Shown: positions 23,396 through 34,466, counted from the stretch's first letter. The stretch is DNA of 64,000 nucleotides from Anadara kagoshimensis (GCA_021292105.1 CM037864.1:40724514-40788513); one strand, 5' to 3'. Made by a program: numbers and translations. The notes: generated by a model not told the origin, from the letters alone.

Positions 23396-23720
23396 TAGGG
23401 GTGATAGAACACTCGCCTATAGTGCAGGTGGCCCTGAGTTCAATCCCAATTCAACCCTGCATTTTTCTCCTTCCTGTTACAGTTTCGTGGCCAATGTGGC
23501 CCTCGGAAGTGGTGGACTGGCAATTTAGGGCCATATAAAATCCATCAGAGAGAATTTGTGCAAGATTTCCTACTTGGGACTGTGGGAAACTTAAAAATAA
23601 CAGGGGAGGAATGTGGTGGTCTGGGTAGCTCAGTAGTTGAGCACTCATCTATAGTGTTGGAGTTACCAGTTTCAACTCCTGCTTCGACCCTGCATTTTTC
23701 TCCTTCCTGTTACAGACTAT
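23396..23720 (+). mobile_element. Two tRNA-like SINE heads in tandem
   Basis: A degraded head (GGTGATAGAACACTCGCCTA, then GAGTTCAATCCCAATTC) and a better one at 23620 (GGGTAGCTCAGTAGTTGAGC with B-box-like GTTTCAACTCCTG) each lead into the same phrase, ACCCTGCATTTTTCTCCTTC then CTGTTACAG. The two copies are about 225 bp apart. These are tRNA-derived and not functional tRNA genes, since no complete cloverleaf is present. Confidence 0.75.
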
Positions 23721-24382
23721 TTATTACCAGCAAATACATGTTACCTTGTTATAGAAATATAACACACTATTACTAGCTATTAACCATTATTAATACTGAT
23801 CAGTGATCACATTTCACTATAATCTTTATGAAGATTATCCATGTAGTTTTAATGAATGGCTTGATCAGAAGTTGTCTTGGGGGCAGGGTCTTCACTATAT
23901 GGAAATGATTATCATGATATATTTTTTATCAAAAAGGAGGAATATTTGGAATGCCTGAAGAATATTTGGATTTGTATTTATGTGACCAATTAAATGTTCT
24001 CTTACAAGACTTTAGTTTTCATGTTGTAAATCCAAATTTAGAATTTTAGCCTTGTTGATTAAAAGGAGTGGAGTTGAGTGAGGGAAATTAATTCCCAGTC
24101 AAGTAGTAGATACATGAGTTCAAGGATAGTGGAGGAAACCTGAATGCCAAAAAATAAAGAAATAAATAAAAGACCACCACCAACTTTTGGAAAACTGACA
24201 AACTTTTTTCAAACTGAATTCATTATACTTGTTCTAGAGAAATTTTAGTTGAAAAAATGGCTATGTTTTTTTTAATTTAAAGTTATTTCTGTTTCTTTTA
24301 AAATCTTTTTTTTCTGATAATTTTAACACAATTTCAACATTTATGACTTCTGTAGCATTTTTAATAAATTACATTAAATCAT
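23721..24382. other. Mostly unrecognised, with a possible SINE-2 remnant
   Basis: Around 24066-24150 (minus strand) GGAGTGGAGTTGAGTGAGGG, ATTCCCAGTCAAGTAG and GTGGAGGAAACCTGAATGCC follow the SINE-2 order loosely. The rest is AT-rich. Confidence 0.45.
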
Positions 24383-24395
24383 ATTATAGAAGAAT

Positions 24396-24689
24396 AAAAG
24401 TTAAAGTCTGTCCCGAGCCATTGGCCCATCAGGCCGGAGCTTATCCCGGTTTCGGTGGCGTTAAGCGACTGAGAGTACAAGACTCTCCCCTGAATGGGAC
24501 GCCAGTCCATCGCAGGGTTAACCCCCAGCATTTTGCTGGTACTCATTTATTTTTCAGCTGAGTGAACTGGAACAACGTGAAATTAAGTGTCTTGCTCAAG
24601 GACACAACACATCGCCCGGTCCAGGGATCGAACCCACGACCTTCGAATCATGAGTCCAACGCCTTAACCACTAGGCTGCGCGCTTCCAC
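24396..24689 (-). mobile_element. V-SINE-type element with 13-bp target duplication
   Basis: ATTATAGAAGAAT flanks it on both sides (24383-24395 and 24690-24702). On the minus strand it starts with a tRNA head: GCCTAGTGGTTAAGGCGTTG (A box) and GTGGGTTCGATCCCTGG (B box). It then runs through CCTTGAGCAAGACACTTAA, then GCGATGGACTGGCGTCCCAT and GGGATAAGCTCCGGCC, and ends in a short tail. The last two segments match the conserved V-domain layout, so it belongs to the V-SINE superfamily known from molluscs (RUDI-like, from memory). It is intact in length at about 294 bp and less eroded than the other SINEs, so insertion is probably comparatively recent. Confidence 0.92.
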
Positions 24690-24954
24690 ATTATAGAAGA
24701 ATGTATGACCTTTATAGATTTGATTTACATTTTATGATATTTGGTTGCTATGGAAACTGATTGAGGCTCAAATTAATCATATAAAGTAGAAAAAAAAATG
24801 TTTCTTCAATTAAAACAGTCAATGATTCCAAAATTTGAAACTGATTTTAACCTTCAGCTATAATAAATAGTGAAAGTATTTTACCATCATAACAGTTTGA
24901 ATGACACCCAGTTCATAATAAATTATTTTAAAAAAGGGTAGAAATAATAATAAA

Positions 24955-25112
24955 ATCAAACCTGTCTATAAAGACCACCCAAGAGAATCAGTAAAAGTGG
25001 CCTTTACAGGCAAGTGACCCTTACAAACAGGTTCAAATAATATGAATGAAGAACAATTTGGATACAATTTTACTGGCCTTTAAGTTGGGGATCCTTATAT
25101 AGAGGTGGGCCA
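24955..25112 (+). mobile_element. MITE family E, copy E4
   Basis: TCAAACCTGTCTATAAAGAC, AAGAATCAGTAAAAGTGGCC-like text and GAAGAACAATTTGGATACAA match the family. The right TIR is eroded (TATAGAGGTGGGCC). Confidence 0.8.
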
Positions 25113-25557
25113 TATACCTTTTAAAAATGTGCATGTATAGAGCTAAATACTTTCGAAAAATAAAAAGCAACCAGAGATAAGCTTGGTCATCTGCACATCA
25201 AGTGCACTGATAAATACTGGAATCTTTTACTGTTCCAAGTACAATGTATTACACAAGCTGTTTGTTAAGTGGAAAGATTATGTTGTCATGCAAACAGAAA
25301 AAATACTGTACCTTTGTAATGGATGCATATTTACAGAATTTATAAATTCTGAAAGTTCCAAAACCATTAAATGCCTTGTTGCCACTGTCCATAACAATAA
25401 AAATAACAAAAGCAAGCCTGCTAGGCCATACTGGTGACTCAAATGGCTTCCATGATGTTGGTAGCTAAATGTCAATTACCGGTACACCACCACTGGTCAA
25501 ATACCACCTGTGATGCTGAAGACCACCAACGGTTTAAGGTACTGGTAACCTGGTATA
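25113..25557. other. No recognised feature
   Basis: Short frames at 25183-25437 (plus) and 25434-25733 (plus, mostly in the next element) have no recognisable content. Confidence 0.4.
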
Positions 25558-25559
25558 TA

Positions 25560-25783
25560 CAGTACAGACCTGTCACAAGTTTAACATTAAGCTTACAAAT
25601 TAGTGCTGAATTGACAGCTAATTTGGTTCCTCATTTTCTATATTTCTGCAGCTTTTTGGCATATGCTATTTACCTCTCAAAAGCTTTTTTGCATGGCCAC
25701 CATCTATCTATCCCTATCTGGGATATTCAGTGACTGTCTTCTTTTCATTAGCTCAGTGTTAAACTTTCAGCAGGTATGTACTG
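25560..25783 (+). mobile_element. MITE family F, copy F1
   Basis: CAGTACAGACCTGTCACAAG on the left, continuing TTTAACATTAAGCT, is inverted on the right as AGCTCAGTGTTAAACTTTCA then GCAGGTATGTACTG. TA lies immediately outside both ends (25558-25559 and 25784-25785). About 224 bp. Confidence 0.85.
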
Positions 25784-25785
25784 TA

Positions 25786-26519
25786 TCTATTTATTGTGAT
25801 TGGCACCAAGTCGCAATAACAAGTTGAAAATATAATATTGTTAATTGTAATAAATATATAAACATCTTCAGTGACATAAAAATGTCCCATATGCATCGTA
25901 AAAATCAGTCCGCCATTTATTTTACAATAAATATCAGTGTTTTACAGACTCTTAGTAAAGTCTCCGGAGAATTTACCCGGCATCGTTTGATAGTAATTCA
26001 TGGATATTTATTATTTTGTGATCAATAAGCAATTGAGATATAATTCCTGAAACAAGGCCAATAAAAAAATCACGAGAAATTCCTCAGGGATAAAATATTA
26101 ACTACTTGATGAAAGTATAATATCTCGATTTAAATCCGGCGAGACCAATATTTTCTGCGGAATACCGATAATTAGCAAATGAAGCACCTTGATTTATTCA
26201 TTCCATCGTAAAATACAAAGAAATTACGGCATATGTGAATTATTTAAAGCTAACGAGACTTCGATCAAACGACGCAGAATTTACCGTATGTAACAAAACA
26301 CTTAAGACTTAGGTAATTATTCATATTCTTTGTGCAAGATGATAATTATGTTCATGATGAAATTGACACCCATTACCTAAGCACACTAACAATGAAACTG
26401 CCAACACTTTCTTAACAAAAACAACACGAGTTACGACTTTTTAACAAGTTCATAATGAAACCGATGTTATTTACAACTAACAGACTCATAAAATAGTTAC
26501 TATTATTTATTATTTACAG
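25786..26519. other. CpG-richer unique segment before the 27-bp array
   Basis: From about 25890 to 26300 CpG is more frequent than in the flanks (AATCCGGCGAGACC, GATCAAACGACGCAG and others). A 10-bp inverted pair, CTTAGGTAAT / ATTACCTAAG, lies at about 26308-26381. No frame is supported. It could be an unmethylated regulatory segment or an old repeat. Confidence 0.4.
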
Positions 26520-26560
26520 TTATCTTGGTTAACAGAAATAAACATGCTCAAGTGCAGGGA

Positions 26561-28099
26561 CGGAAACTTGTGTCTGAATTACAGCTGAGGAAACTTGTGT
26601 CTGAATTACAGCTGAGGAAACTGGTGTCTGAATTACAGCTGAGGAAACTTGTGTCTGAATTACAGCTGAGGAAACTTGTGTCTGAATTACAGCTGAGGAA
26701 ACTGGTGTCTGAATTACAGCTGAGGAAACTGGTGTCTGAATTACAACTGAGGAAACTGGTGTCTGAATTACAGCTGAGGAAACTGGTGTCTGAATTACAG
26801 CTGAGGAAACTGGTGTCTGAATTACAGCTGAGGAAACTGGTGTCTGAATTACAGCTGAGGAAACTGGTGTCTGAATTACAGCTGAGGAAACTGGTGTCTG
26901 AATTACAGCTGAGGAAACTAGTGTTTGAATTACAACTGAGGAAACTAGTGTCTGAATTACAGCTGAGGAAACTGGTGTCTGAATTACAGCTGAGGAAACT
27001 GGTGTTTGAATTACAACTAAGGAAACTGGTGTCTGAATTACAGCTGAGGAAACTGGTGTCTGAATTACAGCTGAGGAAACTGGTGTCTGAATTACAGCTG
27101 AGGAAACTGGTGTCTGAATTACAACTGAGGAAACTGGTGTCTGAATTACAACTGAGGAAACTGGTGTCTGAATTACAGCTGAGGAAACTGGTGTCTGAAT
27201 TACAACTAAGGAAACTGGTGTCTGAATTACAGCTGAGGAAACTGGTGTCTGAATTACAGCTGAGGAAACTGGTGTCTGAATTACAGCTGAGGAAACTGGT
27301 GTCTGAATTACAACTGAGGAAACTGGTGTCTGAATTACAGCTGAGGAAACTGGTGTTTGAATTACAGCTGAGGAAACTGGTGTCTGAATTACAGCTGAGG
27401 AAACTGGTGTCTGAATTACAGCTGAGGAAACTGGTGTCTGAATTACAGCTGAGGAAACTGGTGTCTGAATTACAACTGAGGAAACTGGTGTCTGAATTAC
27501 AGCTGAGGAAACTGGTGTCTGAATTACAGCTGAGGAAACTGGTGTCTGAATTACAGCTGAGGAAACTGGTGTTTGAATTACAGCTGAGGAAACTGGTGTC
27601 TGAATTACAGCTGAGGAAACTAGTGTTTGAATTACAACTGAGGAAACTAGTGTCTGAATTACAGCTGAGGAAACTGGTGTCTGAATTACAGCTGAGGAAA
27701 CTGGTGTTTGAATTACAACTAAGGAAACTGGTGTCTGAATTACAGCTGAGGAAACTGGTGTCTGAATTACAGCTGAGGAAACTGGTGTCTGAATTACAGC
27801 TGAGGAAACTGGTGTCTGAATTACAGCTGAGGAAACTGGTGTCTGAATTACAACTGAGGAAACTGGTGTCTGAATTACAGCTGAGGAAACTGGTGTCTGA
27901 ATTACAACTAAGGAAACTGGTGTCTGAATTACAGCTGAGGAAACTGGTGTCTGAATTACAGCTGAGGAAACTGGTGTCTGAATTACAGCTGAGGAAACTG
28001 GTGTCTGAATTACAACTGAGGAAACTGGTGTCTGAATTACAGCTGAGGAAACTGGTGTTTGAATTACAGCTGAGGAAACTGGTGTTTGAATTACAACTG
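26561..28099 (+). repeat. 57-copy 27-bp minisatellite encoding (RKLVSELQL)n if translated
   Basis: Exactly 57 uninterrupted 27-bp units starting AGGAAACTGGTGTCTG, with no indel. Only four positions vary through the array, plus CGG for AGG in unit 1. In the plus frame these are CTT/CTG/CTA, CAG/CAA and CTG/CTA (all silent) and TCT/TTT (Ser/Phe). The frame stays open from 26520 to the TAA at 28160, about 545 codons, but holds no ATG. It could be translated only through the possible splice acceptor TTATTATTTACAG ending at 26519. Units 14-30 and 40-56 carry almost the same variant pattern, which shows duplication of a 26-unit (702-bp) block. A non-coding VNTR is the default reading. Confidence 0.95.
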
Positions 28100-28287
28100 A
28101 GTGTGGTAATAACAATGAAGTTGATGACACCTTATGTATTCATAATAAAACTTTTTATATAAATCATTGTTATCTGTTGTAAAAGTAAGGAAAAAAAAAT
28201 AAATATGGCATTGTTGATAATTATAAAGGATTAAAAGTTACAGATGAGGAAAAGAACTGTGATGAATTGTTCAGAAAAACAAAAAAC
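28100..28287. other. No recognised feature
   Basis: AT-rich spacer after the array. The frame from the array runs about 20 codons into it before a TAA. Confidence 0.4.
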
Positions 28288-28553
28288 AACTCTAGACCTT
28301 CTCTTGAGAGCCAAATACCCCCCCCCCTTTTTCCATCTATTGACCTTGACCTTTGACTTATGCACATAAATTTGGTATGCGACACATCATCTCATGTTGG
28401 TTTAATTTGTTCCAAGTTTGATCAAAATCCATCCATAGACATGGAAGATGCGGAGCAGACACGATATTGGAATGGACAACCAGAGAGATAGACTGACAGA
28501 CAAACTGGGTGATTCCTATATAGCCCCTAAACTTTGTTTGCAGGGGTTATAAT
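28288..28553 (+). mobile_element. Family P element, copy P2 (uninterrupted)
   Basis: Order: TTCTCTTGAGAGCCAAATAC, a C-rich run, TTGACCTTGACCTTTGAC, TTTGGTATGCGACACATC, ATCAAAATCCATCCATAGAC, GACAGACAAACTGGGTGATT, CCTATATAGCCCCTAAAC, GCAGGGGTTATAAT. This copy shows the empty site for the insertion found in P3. Confidence 0.8.
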
Positions 28554-28664
28554 TAAGTATATATATGTTCTATTCTTACATTTACATAGAAGGAGCACAC
28601 ATTCCTTTAGCTTTATCAACCATGCATGAACTTATATTAACATATAAAACTTATCTTAAGTGCT

Positions 28665-28920
28665 GGCCCCAGTTTCACAATCATTCCTTAACTAAAATTT
28701 TCCTTAATTTGAATCTGGCAAATTTGAAATCTTAATGATTTTAAAAGAATTGTTAAGATATTGGGGAATTTAAGGTGTTGTTTTGAAGATCACTTCAAGT
28801 TTATAACATCTGCATTTAGTTTTCTCAAAAATATGCATCCATAGATCCTACTTATTGCCAATATTTGTGAAATTTAAGTTAAGAAAAATCTTGGTTAAGG
28901 AATGATTGTGAAACTGGGGC
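28665..28920 (+). mobile_element. MITE family B, copy B2
   Basis: GGCCCCAGTTTCACAATCAT (continuing TCCTTAAC) is inverted at the right end as GTTAAGGAATGATTGTGAAA then CTGGGGC. The TIR of about 27 bp is nearly perfect, making it the best-preserved copy of the family. Confidence 0.92.
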
Positions 28921-29007
28921 TTGTTCCAAAATAATGAATTGTATTTTAGAAACCTCAGATCCTGCTTCAGCATTATTTTTTTAGCATCTGGTTAAACTGA
29001 ACTAAAG

Positions 29008-29165
29008 TGAAGTGGGGTGGAGTAATTGTGTTTTATGCCTCAGTCAAGATTATTATACTTATATTGAGGCAGTTAGAAGGATGGGGAAGAACACCATAGT
29101 GCCTAGAGAAAACCGACAATTTTGGCAAGTGAACAGATCACTCCAGAATAACCCAACAACCTTTG
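29008..29165 (-). mobile_element. SINE-2 3' body (minus strand)
   Basis: GGAGTAATTGTGTTTTATGC, CTCAGTCAAGATTATTATAC and TATTGAGGCAGTTAGAAGG precede GTGCCTAGAGAAAACC, which is the family body inverted. No head is seen. Confidence 0.7.
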
Positions 29166-30524
29166 ACAAAATGATTGTGTTATAAGTTCAGTTTAAACAT
29201 ATTGCACTGTATACAACTTTTCTTATGATATCTGTGTGTCATAACTAATCACATTATGTTTTTGGATTAATTAATCAAAAAACCTTCATAAAGTAACTGT
29301 CATCCTTAGATTTATAATTTTCAGCAAGAACAATATTTTCACAGATTAAACCTTGAGATCTAAACACCATAGACAGCTTCTATTGTCAAAACACAATAAT
29401 ACATTGTTTGAAAGAATTAAAAAGAAAAGTTATTAATTTCATTTGGATTTCAAAATAAATGGTTTTAAAAATTTTGCTTGGGCTTTATCATTAATCTTGA
29501 TTCAAAGTTGAGAAAATAGAAATTAATTTGAAAAGGAAAACTTTGACAATTCTGAATTGTTTGTTTCCGATAGAGAAATTTTTCATGTTTTCCTGTGCAA
29601 TTAAATAATAAAAAATTAGTGTGTTACACAATTTATTTCAATTATGCAGCAAAACTGATAATAAATTTTCTTGGATCTTAAATTTAATGACAAATAAATT
29701 ACTGTTTTCATACAATTCAAACTTGTTACTCTTGTCTAAAAACCAGCAAGATACCAAGAATATTAAAGACCCTTTGTTGATAAAACTAAGTGCAATGAAC
29801 TTTGGTATTACATCAAAGAGCCAAAAGCTTCTCTAAATCGTGATATTACTGTGTCAGTTAATTTCCGGAAGAACCGCCATTTCATGATATTTCCATATTT
29901 TTATTTTTGCATCATCTCACAGTACAAATGAAAGTGAATTATATCAAATTAAAATATTCTCAAAAGTTTTGTTTTCACACCTTGTAACTCTCCAAAATTC
30001 AAGTGAAAATAAAATCAATGCGAAAATTTTCCGATTTGCTGTAAATAAATGATGTTACACTGGTGACAGACAGAAGTTAACAATCTGTTCATAAAGATGG
30101 AGGAGTCTATAGAACCAAAACTGGGAATAACAGTGTGTTGTCTTTATATACAATTGCAACATTCTATTCTCTGTCATAATAACCAAAATATTAAAATAGA
30201 CGCTTTAAATACACTGCCATCAAATGTGAATAACCTATTACTTCAAACATTTGTTCATAACTTTGACATTTAGTAACAATGTTTCTTTGATTGACAGCTT
30301 GCAATATCCAGCCAAAGACTGATTGTTTATTAAGCCAAAGACAACAAGTTTATACTGAAATATAAAGAAGAAAATCATACATTTTGCTGCTATTTCTTCA
30401 GGTCATTTTTATTTTACACTGTCTTAATCATAGAATTTATGACAGTGTCATCTATTTTCAGACATTTTAATAATTTCATTCTTAGTTTATCAAATAGATA
30501 TTATAACAACATGTCATATATTGT
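29166..30524. other. No recognised feature
   Basis: AT-rich sequence. A 71-codon plus-strand frame at 29621 is low-complexity and unsupported. Confidence 0.45.
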
Positions 30525-30550
30525 TATATATATATATATATATATATATA
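30525..30550. repeat. (TA)n microsatellite
   Basis: Pure TA run abutting the transposon terminus at 30551. Confidence 0.95.
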
Positions 30551-30725
30551 CAGTCGAAACCACTTAATTGCATATCGGATAATCGCATAAATCGGATAAT
30601 CGCATAGGATTTTGAAATCCAAAACCATTTCTTATTTATTCTATTGAAAATTACCCGCATAATTGCATAGCCAAAAATGCCCAACTCCGGTTAATCGCAT
30701 AGAAAATTTCCCGACCCAATCACCA
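30551..30725 (+). mobile_element. Orphan terminus of a pogo/Tigger-like DNA transposon
   Basis: After a TA the sequence CAGTCGAAACCACTTAATTG begins. It contains ATCGGATAATCGCATA twice and further variants (CGCATAATTGCATAG, GGTTAATCGCATAG). A CAGTCGAA start with repeated subterminal motifs next to TA is typical of pogo-group mariner elements. No matching right end occurs in the window. Confidence 0.6.
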
Positions 30726-32530
30726 AACCCTAGGATTTAAAAAAAAATCATAATTTTTCTTCAAAATACGACGTGCACTTGATTTCATTTCCAGGTTTTG
30801 TGACAAACCCAAGATCGTCATTGTTATCAAGGGAAAGTGTCAAATATGTTTATTATACAGTCATAGAAGAACATGTGTATTTAATGAATAAAATATGTTG
30901 TATAAATTGTGTTTACTTGTTTGTGTTTTGTATTTTTTCCTTCTTTCTGAACATATCACGGTACTCCAGTAAAGCAGCCACCATTTTGAATATTTTATTG
31001 GTTTGTCTCCCTTATCGGAAATTTACTAAAATGTGTATCGCCGATGACACAAAACCTAACAGAACTAACAGGTGTTTAACTTATTTACAATGGGTCATTC
31101 TGATTAGCCATTTAGAGCTGTTTGAAGTTTTGATTGTGTAAATATTCTGATACAAACAGCAGTAACTTCAGTGACATATGTCAGTTATAATTTCAATTGT
31201 TAAAAAAATACAGTGGTAGGTTAAGAAACTGAAACCAATGATAGTAAAGTAAACATCGGGGATTATTCTATGATCACAGGAGACAACACTTTGATTATTA
31301 AAATAACAACGATTGGAATAAAAACTGCTATTATAATTTGAAAAAGTTCTAATGTTGTTAATCACGATCTTTGATGGTGATCCGAAAAAAGAAGGAACTT
31401 ACAAAAAGTTCAGTTAAGTTACTTCACCAATAGACAGAATTTATTTTCATGCAATTTTTCCTAAGTTTCTTATTTTACAACTTAAAAATTATTACAACTT
31501 AATAAAATTATTTAAAAAAAATATCGTTTTAATAACTTGATGTAGATGCAGCGTTTCATTTACACATTATCGAGCACATGTTACACTTCTTAGTAATACT
31601 CTCAAAACGGAAGTTATCAGTTTTTACATTCTATTCAACTCGTGGCTAAAAAACGACAACAACAAACACTTTTTAAATCATTTTATTCTCGGGATTATCA
31701 TCTCTCTTTTTGTTAAACACAAGAAGTGTGGACATGTTACTTATTCTGAAATTTATAATATACAAGTACAATGTACTTGATGACAACTGTAGATGTAGAT
31801 TCCCCCCCCCCCTCCTTTGGAGAACACAGTCATTACAAGGGGAACACACATTTCAAAGGTAAGGAATTCATTTGGACACTTGATCTCTGGAAGACTATCA
31901 GTAGGACATGAAAAACAATGCAAACCGAATTAAATAAGAAATAGAGATATGAGGAACATTTTTTTATAAACTGATTTCCAATAATGAATGTTGAAAAAAA
32001 TATTTCCAGTGGTTTGGTAAAAAAGTTATTTTGTAAGATCAAATGGTGCAATTTGAGCATTGTAATGGACAAATTAATAGTCAAAATATGATGTTTTGAA
32101 GTTCTTTTTATTTTGGATGTTTACTTAAAGAGGTTGTAACAGAGCTTAACAGTCAACCTCCCTGAATACTGACCTGGAGGTTTTGCTGCAACAAAATAAC
32201 ATTTAAATTATAACAGACCAAACTTGTTATCTTGAAATTGAAAAAGTCGAAATTTTGGATATCTCTAACCTTTTTATTTAGTCCAAAAGTAATCATGATA
32301 TATTTAATGCTTAAGTTGATCTTAGGATAAGTATCAGATATGTCAAAGTAAGTTTCTAGGTTGGTCTGTATACTAACTCTTAATGTTAAATTGAAATTTT
32401 CAAAGGATAAATAAACCATTGTTTGTACTTATACATGTTCAGTAAACCATGATTTAACTGTCTATTGATGGGGTTTCTGAAGTCATATACAAGTATTTTT
32501 CAGAAGCTGGGTGATTAAACAATGTTTGAT
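30726..32530. other. Unrecognised; possibly interior of the 30551 element at its left
   Basis: A 122-codon plus frame (30773-31141) with no recognisable domain lies directly behind the terminus and may be decayed element sequence. CpG is somewhat raised near 30770-31040 and 31520-31660. A C12 run occurs at about 31801. Two minus-strand frames (31833-32084 and 32153-32419) are unsupported. Confidence 0.4.
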
Positions 32531-32626
32531 GAATGCCGACTTTAAAGTTCATTAATTAAACTGGGGTAAGGTGTCTTTATGAATGCCGACTTTAAAGTTC
32601 ATTAATTAAACTGGGGTAAGGTGTCT
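32531..32626. repeat. Two-copy 50-bp tandem duplication
   Basis: GAATGCCGACTTTAAAGTTC through GGGTAAGGTGTCT is present twice, head to tail and identical over about 46 bp. Confidence 0.95.
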
Positions 32627-32724
32627 GGTATATCAATGGGTACAGTTGAACCTAAGGAAGGTTTGGGTTATTATAAATTACAGAACATAAAATAACTGAA
32701 AATAAGTTATAAGCTTATTCAAGA

Positions 32725-32914
32725 TACAGTATAACCTTGATTCATCGCCACCATTTGTTCAGTCAAATTTTGATGTTATAAAGGGGGTTGGTGATAAATC
32801 AGGGGAAGTGGATAAAGAAAAACATAAACAAAATGGATTTTGGGACTTCAAAATAGTGTGACGATAAGCGAGGTATCAAAGTTATCGAGGGGCATTATAA
32901 TGAGGTTTTGCTGT
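32725..32914 (-). mobile_element. MITE family C, copy C2
   Basis: TACAGTATAACCTTGATTCA on the left and TATAATGAGGTTTTGCTGT on the right form TIRs. The interior GGTGATAAATCAGGGGAAG and ATGGATTTTGGGACTTCAAA matches C1, and C3 when inverted. Confidence 0.88.
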
Positions 32915-33693
32915 TTTTACTCAAAAAAATTAAAATGATTACAAAATTGATTTTTTTCTGACAACCATGTATTGGAATAAAATGCTGGAACGTCACTTAC
33001 TAAATATTGCAAGTATTTTTCTTCATCCTGTGGATTTGGAGATAAGTTTTGGTTGTACCTTAAGCTTATTGCATACACATGTACCGTAGATACAATTTTT
33101 ATAATATATGTGTTCTATGATATAATGCAATATCTCTAGTTTTACTTAAATGGAGACATGATGGAATACAATGTAACATAAATTTACTTAAAACCACTGA
33201 CAGAAACGAAAAAATAATAATAAAAATAAAAAAAAACAATAGCTGGCTCCACAGAAAAAATAATAAAATAATGAAAAATAAAAAAGCTAGATCCACAGAA
33301 AAAAATGAAAATAAAAACAATACAATAAATAGCTGACTCCAAAAATTATAAAATTATAAAAGACATTTTGATGTATACCAAAAAGATTTTGCATGTGTAA
33401 AAACATCATCTGAAAGTCAAAGATGACCTTTAATATTCCCATGGTGGTACAAGTTCTGTATTTAAAAGCTTTTAAAAGTATAAAACACAAGTATAATTTG
33501 AGGTGATTGATGGCCTCTATGTGGATGCATATCGCTAAACAACATAAACCACCATCATCAAAACAAATAAATCTAACATACAAATGATTTTTGTCAACAA
33601 GGGACTCATTTTTAACATTATTTTATTTTAAAATATATCAAGTAAGTTTTTACCATAAATGGAAAAAAGCTTTTATTATACATCATTATTGTT
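32915..33693. other. AT-rich with an imperfect tandem segment
   Basis: At 33195-33350 about three imperfect units of roughly 55 bp carry GCTGGCTCCACAGAAAAAA or similar within A-rich DNA. Two T-rich minus-strand frames (33099-33583) are composition artefacts. Confidence 0.5.
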
Positions 33694-33738
33694 GATATAT
33701 ACGAAAGCCTATTAAGCTCATGAATAAAAAAAATTAAA

Positions 33739-34036
33739 AGGCGTAATAACGCGAATTGAAAGGCGTTATAACGCGAAATAAAGGCGTAATAACGCGAATT
33801 GAAAGGCGTTATAACGCGAAATAAAGGCGTAATAACGCGAATTGAAGAAGTTATAACGCGAAATAAAGGCGTAATAACGCGAATTGAAGAAGTTATAACG
33901 CGAAATAAAGGCGTAATAACGCGAATTGAAAGGCGTTATAACGCGAAATAAAGGCGTTATAATGCCTTTAGAAAGGCGTAGTAACGCGAATCGAAAGGCA
34001 TTATAACGCCTTTAGAAAGGCGTAATAACGCCTTTT
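33739..34036. repeat. Left arm array of GCGTTATAACGC palindromes
   Basis: AAAGGCGTTATAACGCGAAA and AAAGGCGTAATAACGCGAAT alternate with a basic period of about 21-22 bp. GCGTTATAACGC is a perfect palindrome and GCGTAATAACGC a near one, each with CpG at both ends. The inner end (33950-34036) switches to AACGCCTTT between palindromes. Confidence 0.95.
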
Positions 34037-34466
34037 TGTCTATATATAGAGCAGTCACTTGAGAATGTTAACAACCCTCACCACAAACAGATTGGTTTTA
34101 GTTTGAAAAGCTTAAGGCAACTGTAGATCTATTCATACTAAGATATCACAGGTGTCATTTAATCATTGTTAAAAGTTAGCGATTGACAATTGGACAGGAA
34201 CTTTTTAATAAATAGCCATGTGTACATTGCCAATGTTTATCAATGTTTATATTTCAGATTACTTAAAAGATTTTCGTCCCCATATATAAAATGATACTCT
34301 TTATGAAAAAACAACACTTTAACATTAAAAAAAGAAACCTTTCTTTCTGTTTTACTGAAATAGTATGTTCATTTCAGCGCAGGTTAGGATGATGTGCAAA
34401 TTTTTTTTTAATTTTCATAGAATAAATACATATAAAACAGCTTATTAGATTACATATAGTTGTGCA

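Noticed and set aside
23620-23690. Possible tRNA gene (GGGTAGCTCAGTAGTTGAGC)
   Set aside because: A and B box words are present but no complete cloverleaf or acceptor stem can be folded, and the segment is a repeated SINE head.
24343-24561. 72-codon plus-strand frame
   Set aside because: Lies across the antisense of the V-SINE-type element.
26529-28130. Long minus-strand frame of about 530 codons with AVIQTPVSS repeats
   Set aside because: It is the reverse of the 27-bp array, whose length is a multiple of three, so stop-free frames persist by construction (three of six frames are open in the consensus). It lacks an ATG start, and most unit variants change its residues.
30773-31141. 122-codon plus-strand frame
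   Set aside because: No domain is recognisable; it lies behind a transposon terminus and has AT-driven composition.
33099-33583. Minus-strand frames rich in Phe and Leu resembling membrane proteins
   Set aside because: They arise from A-rich plus-strand sequence (poly-F on the minus strand) and lack splice or start support.
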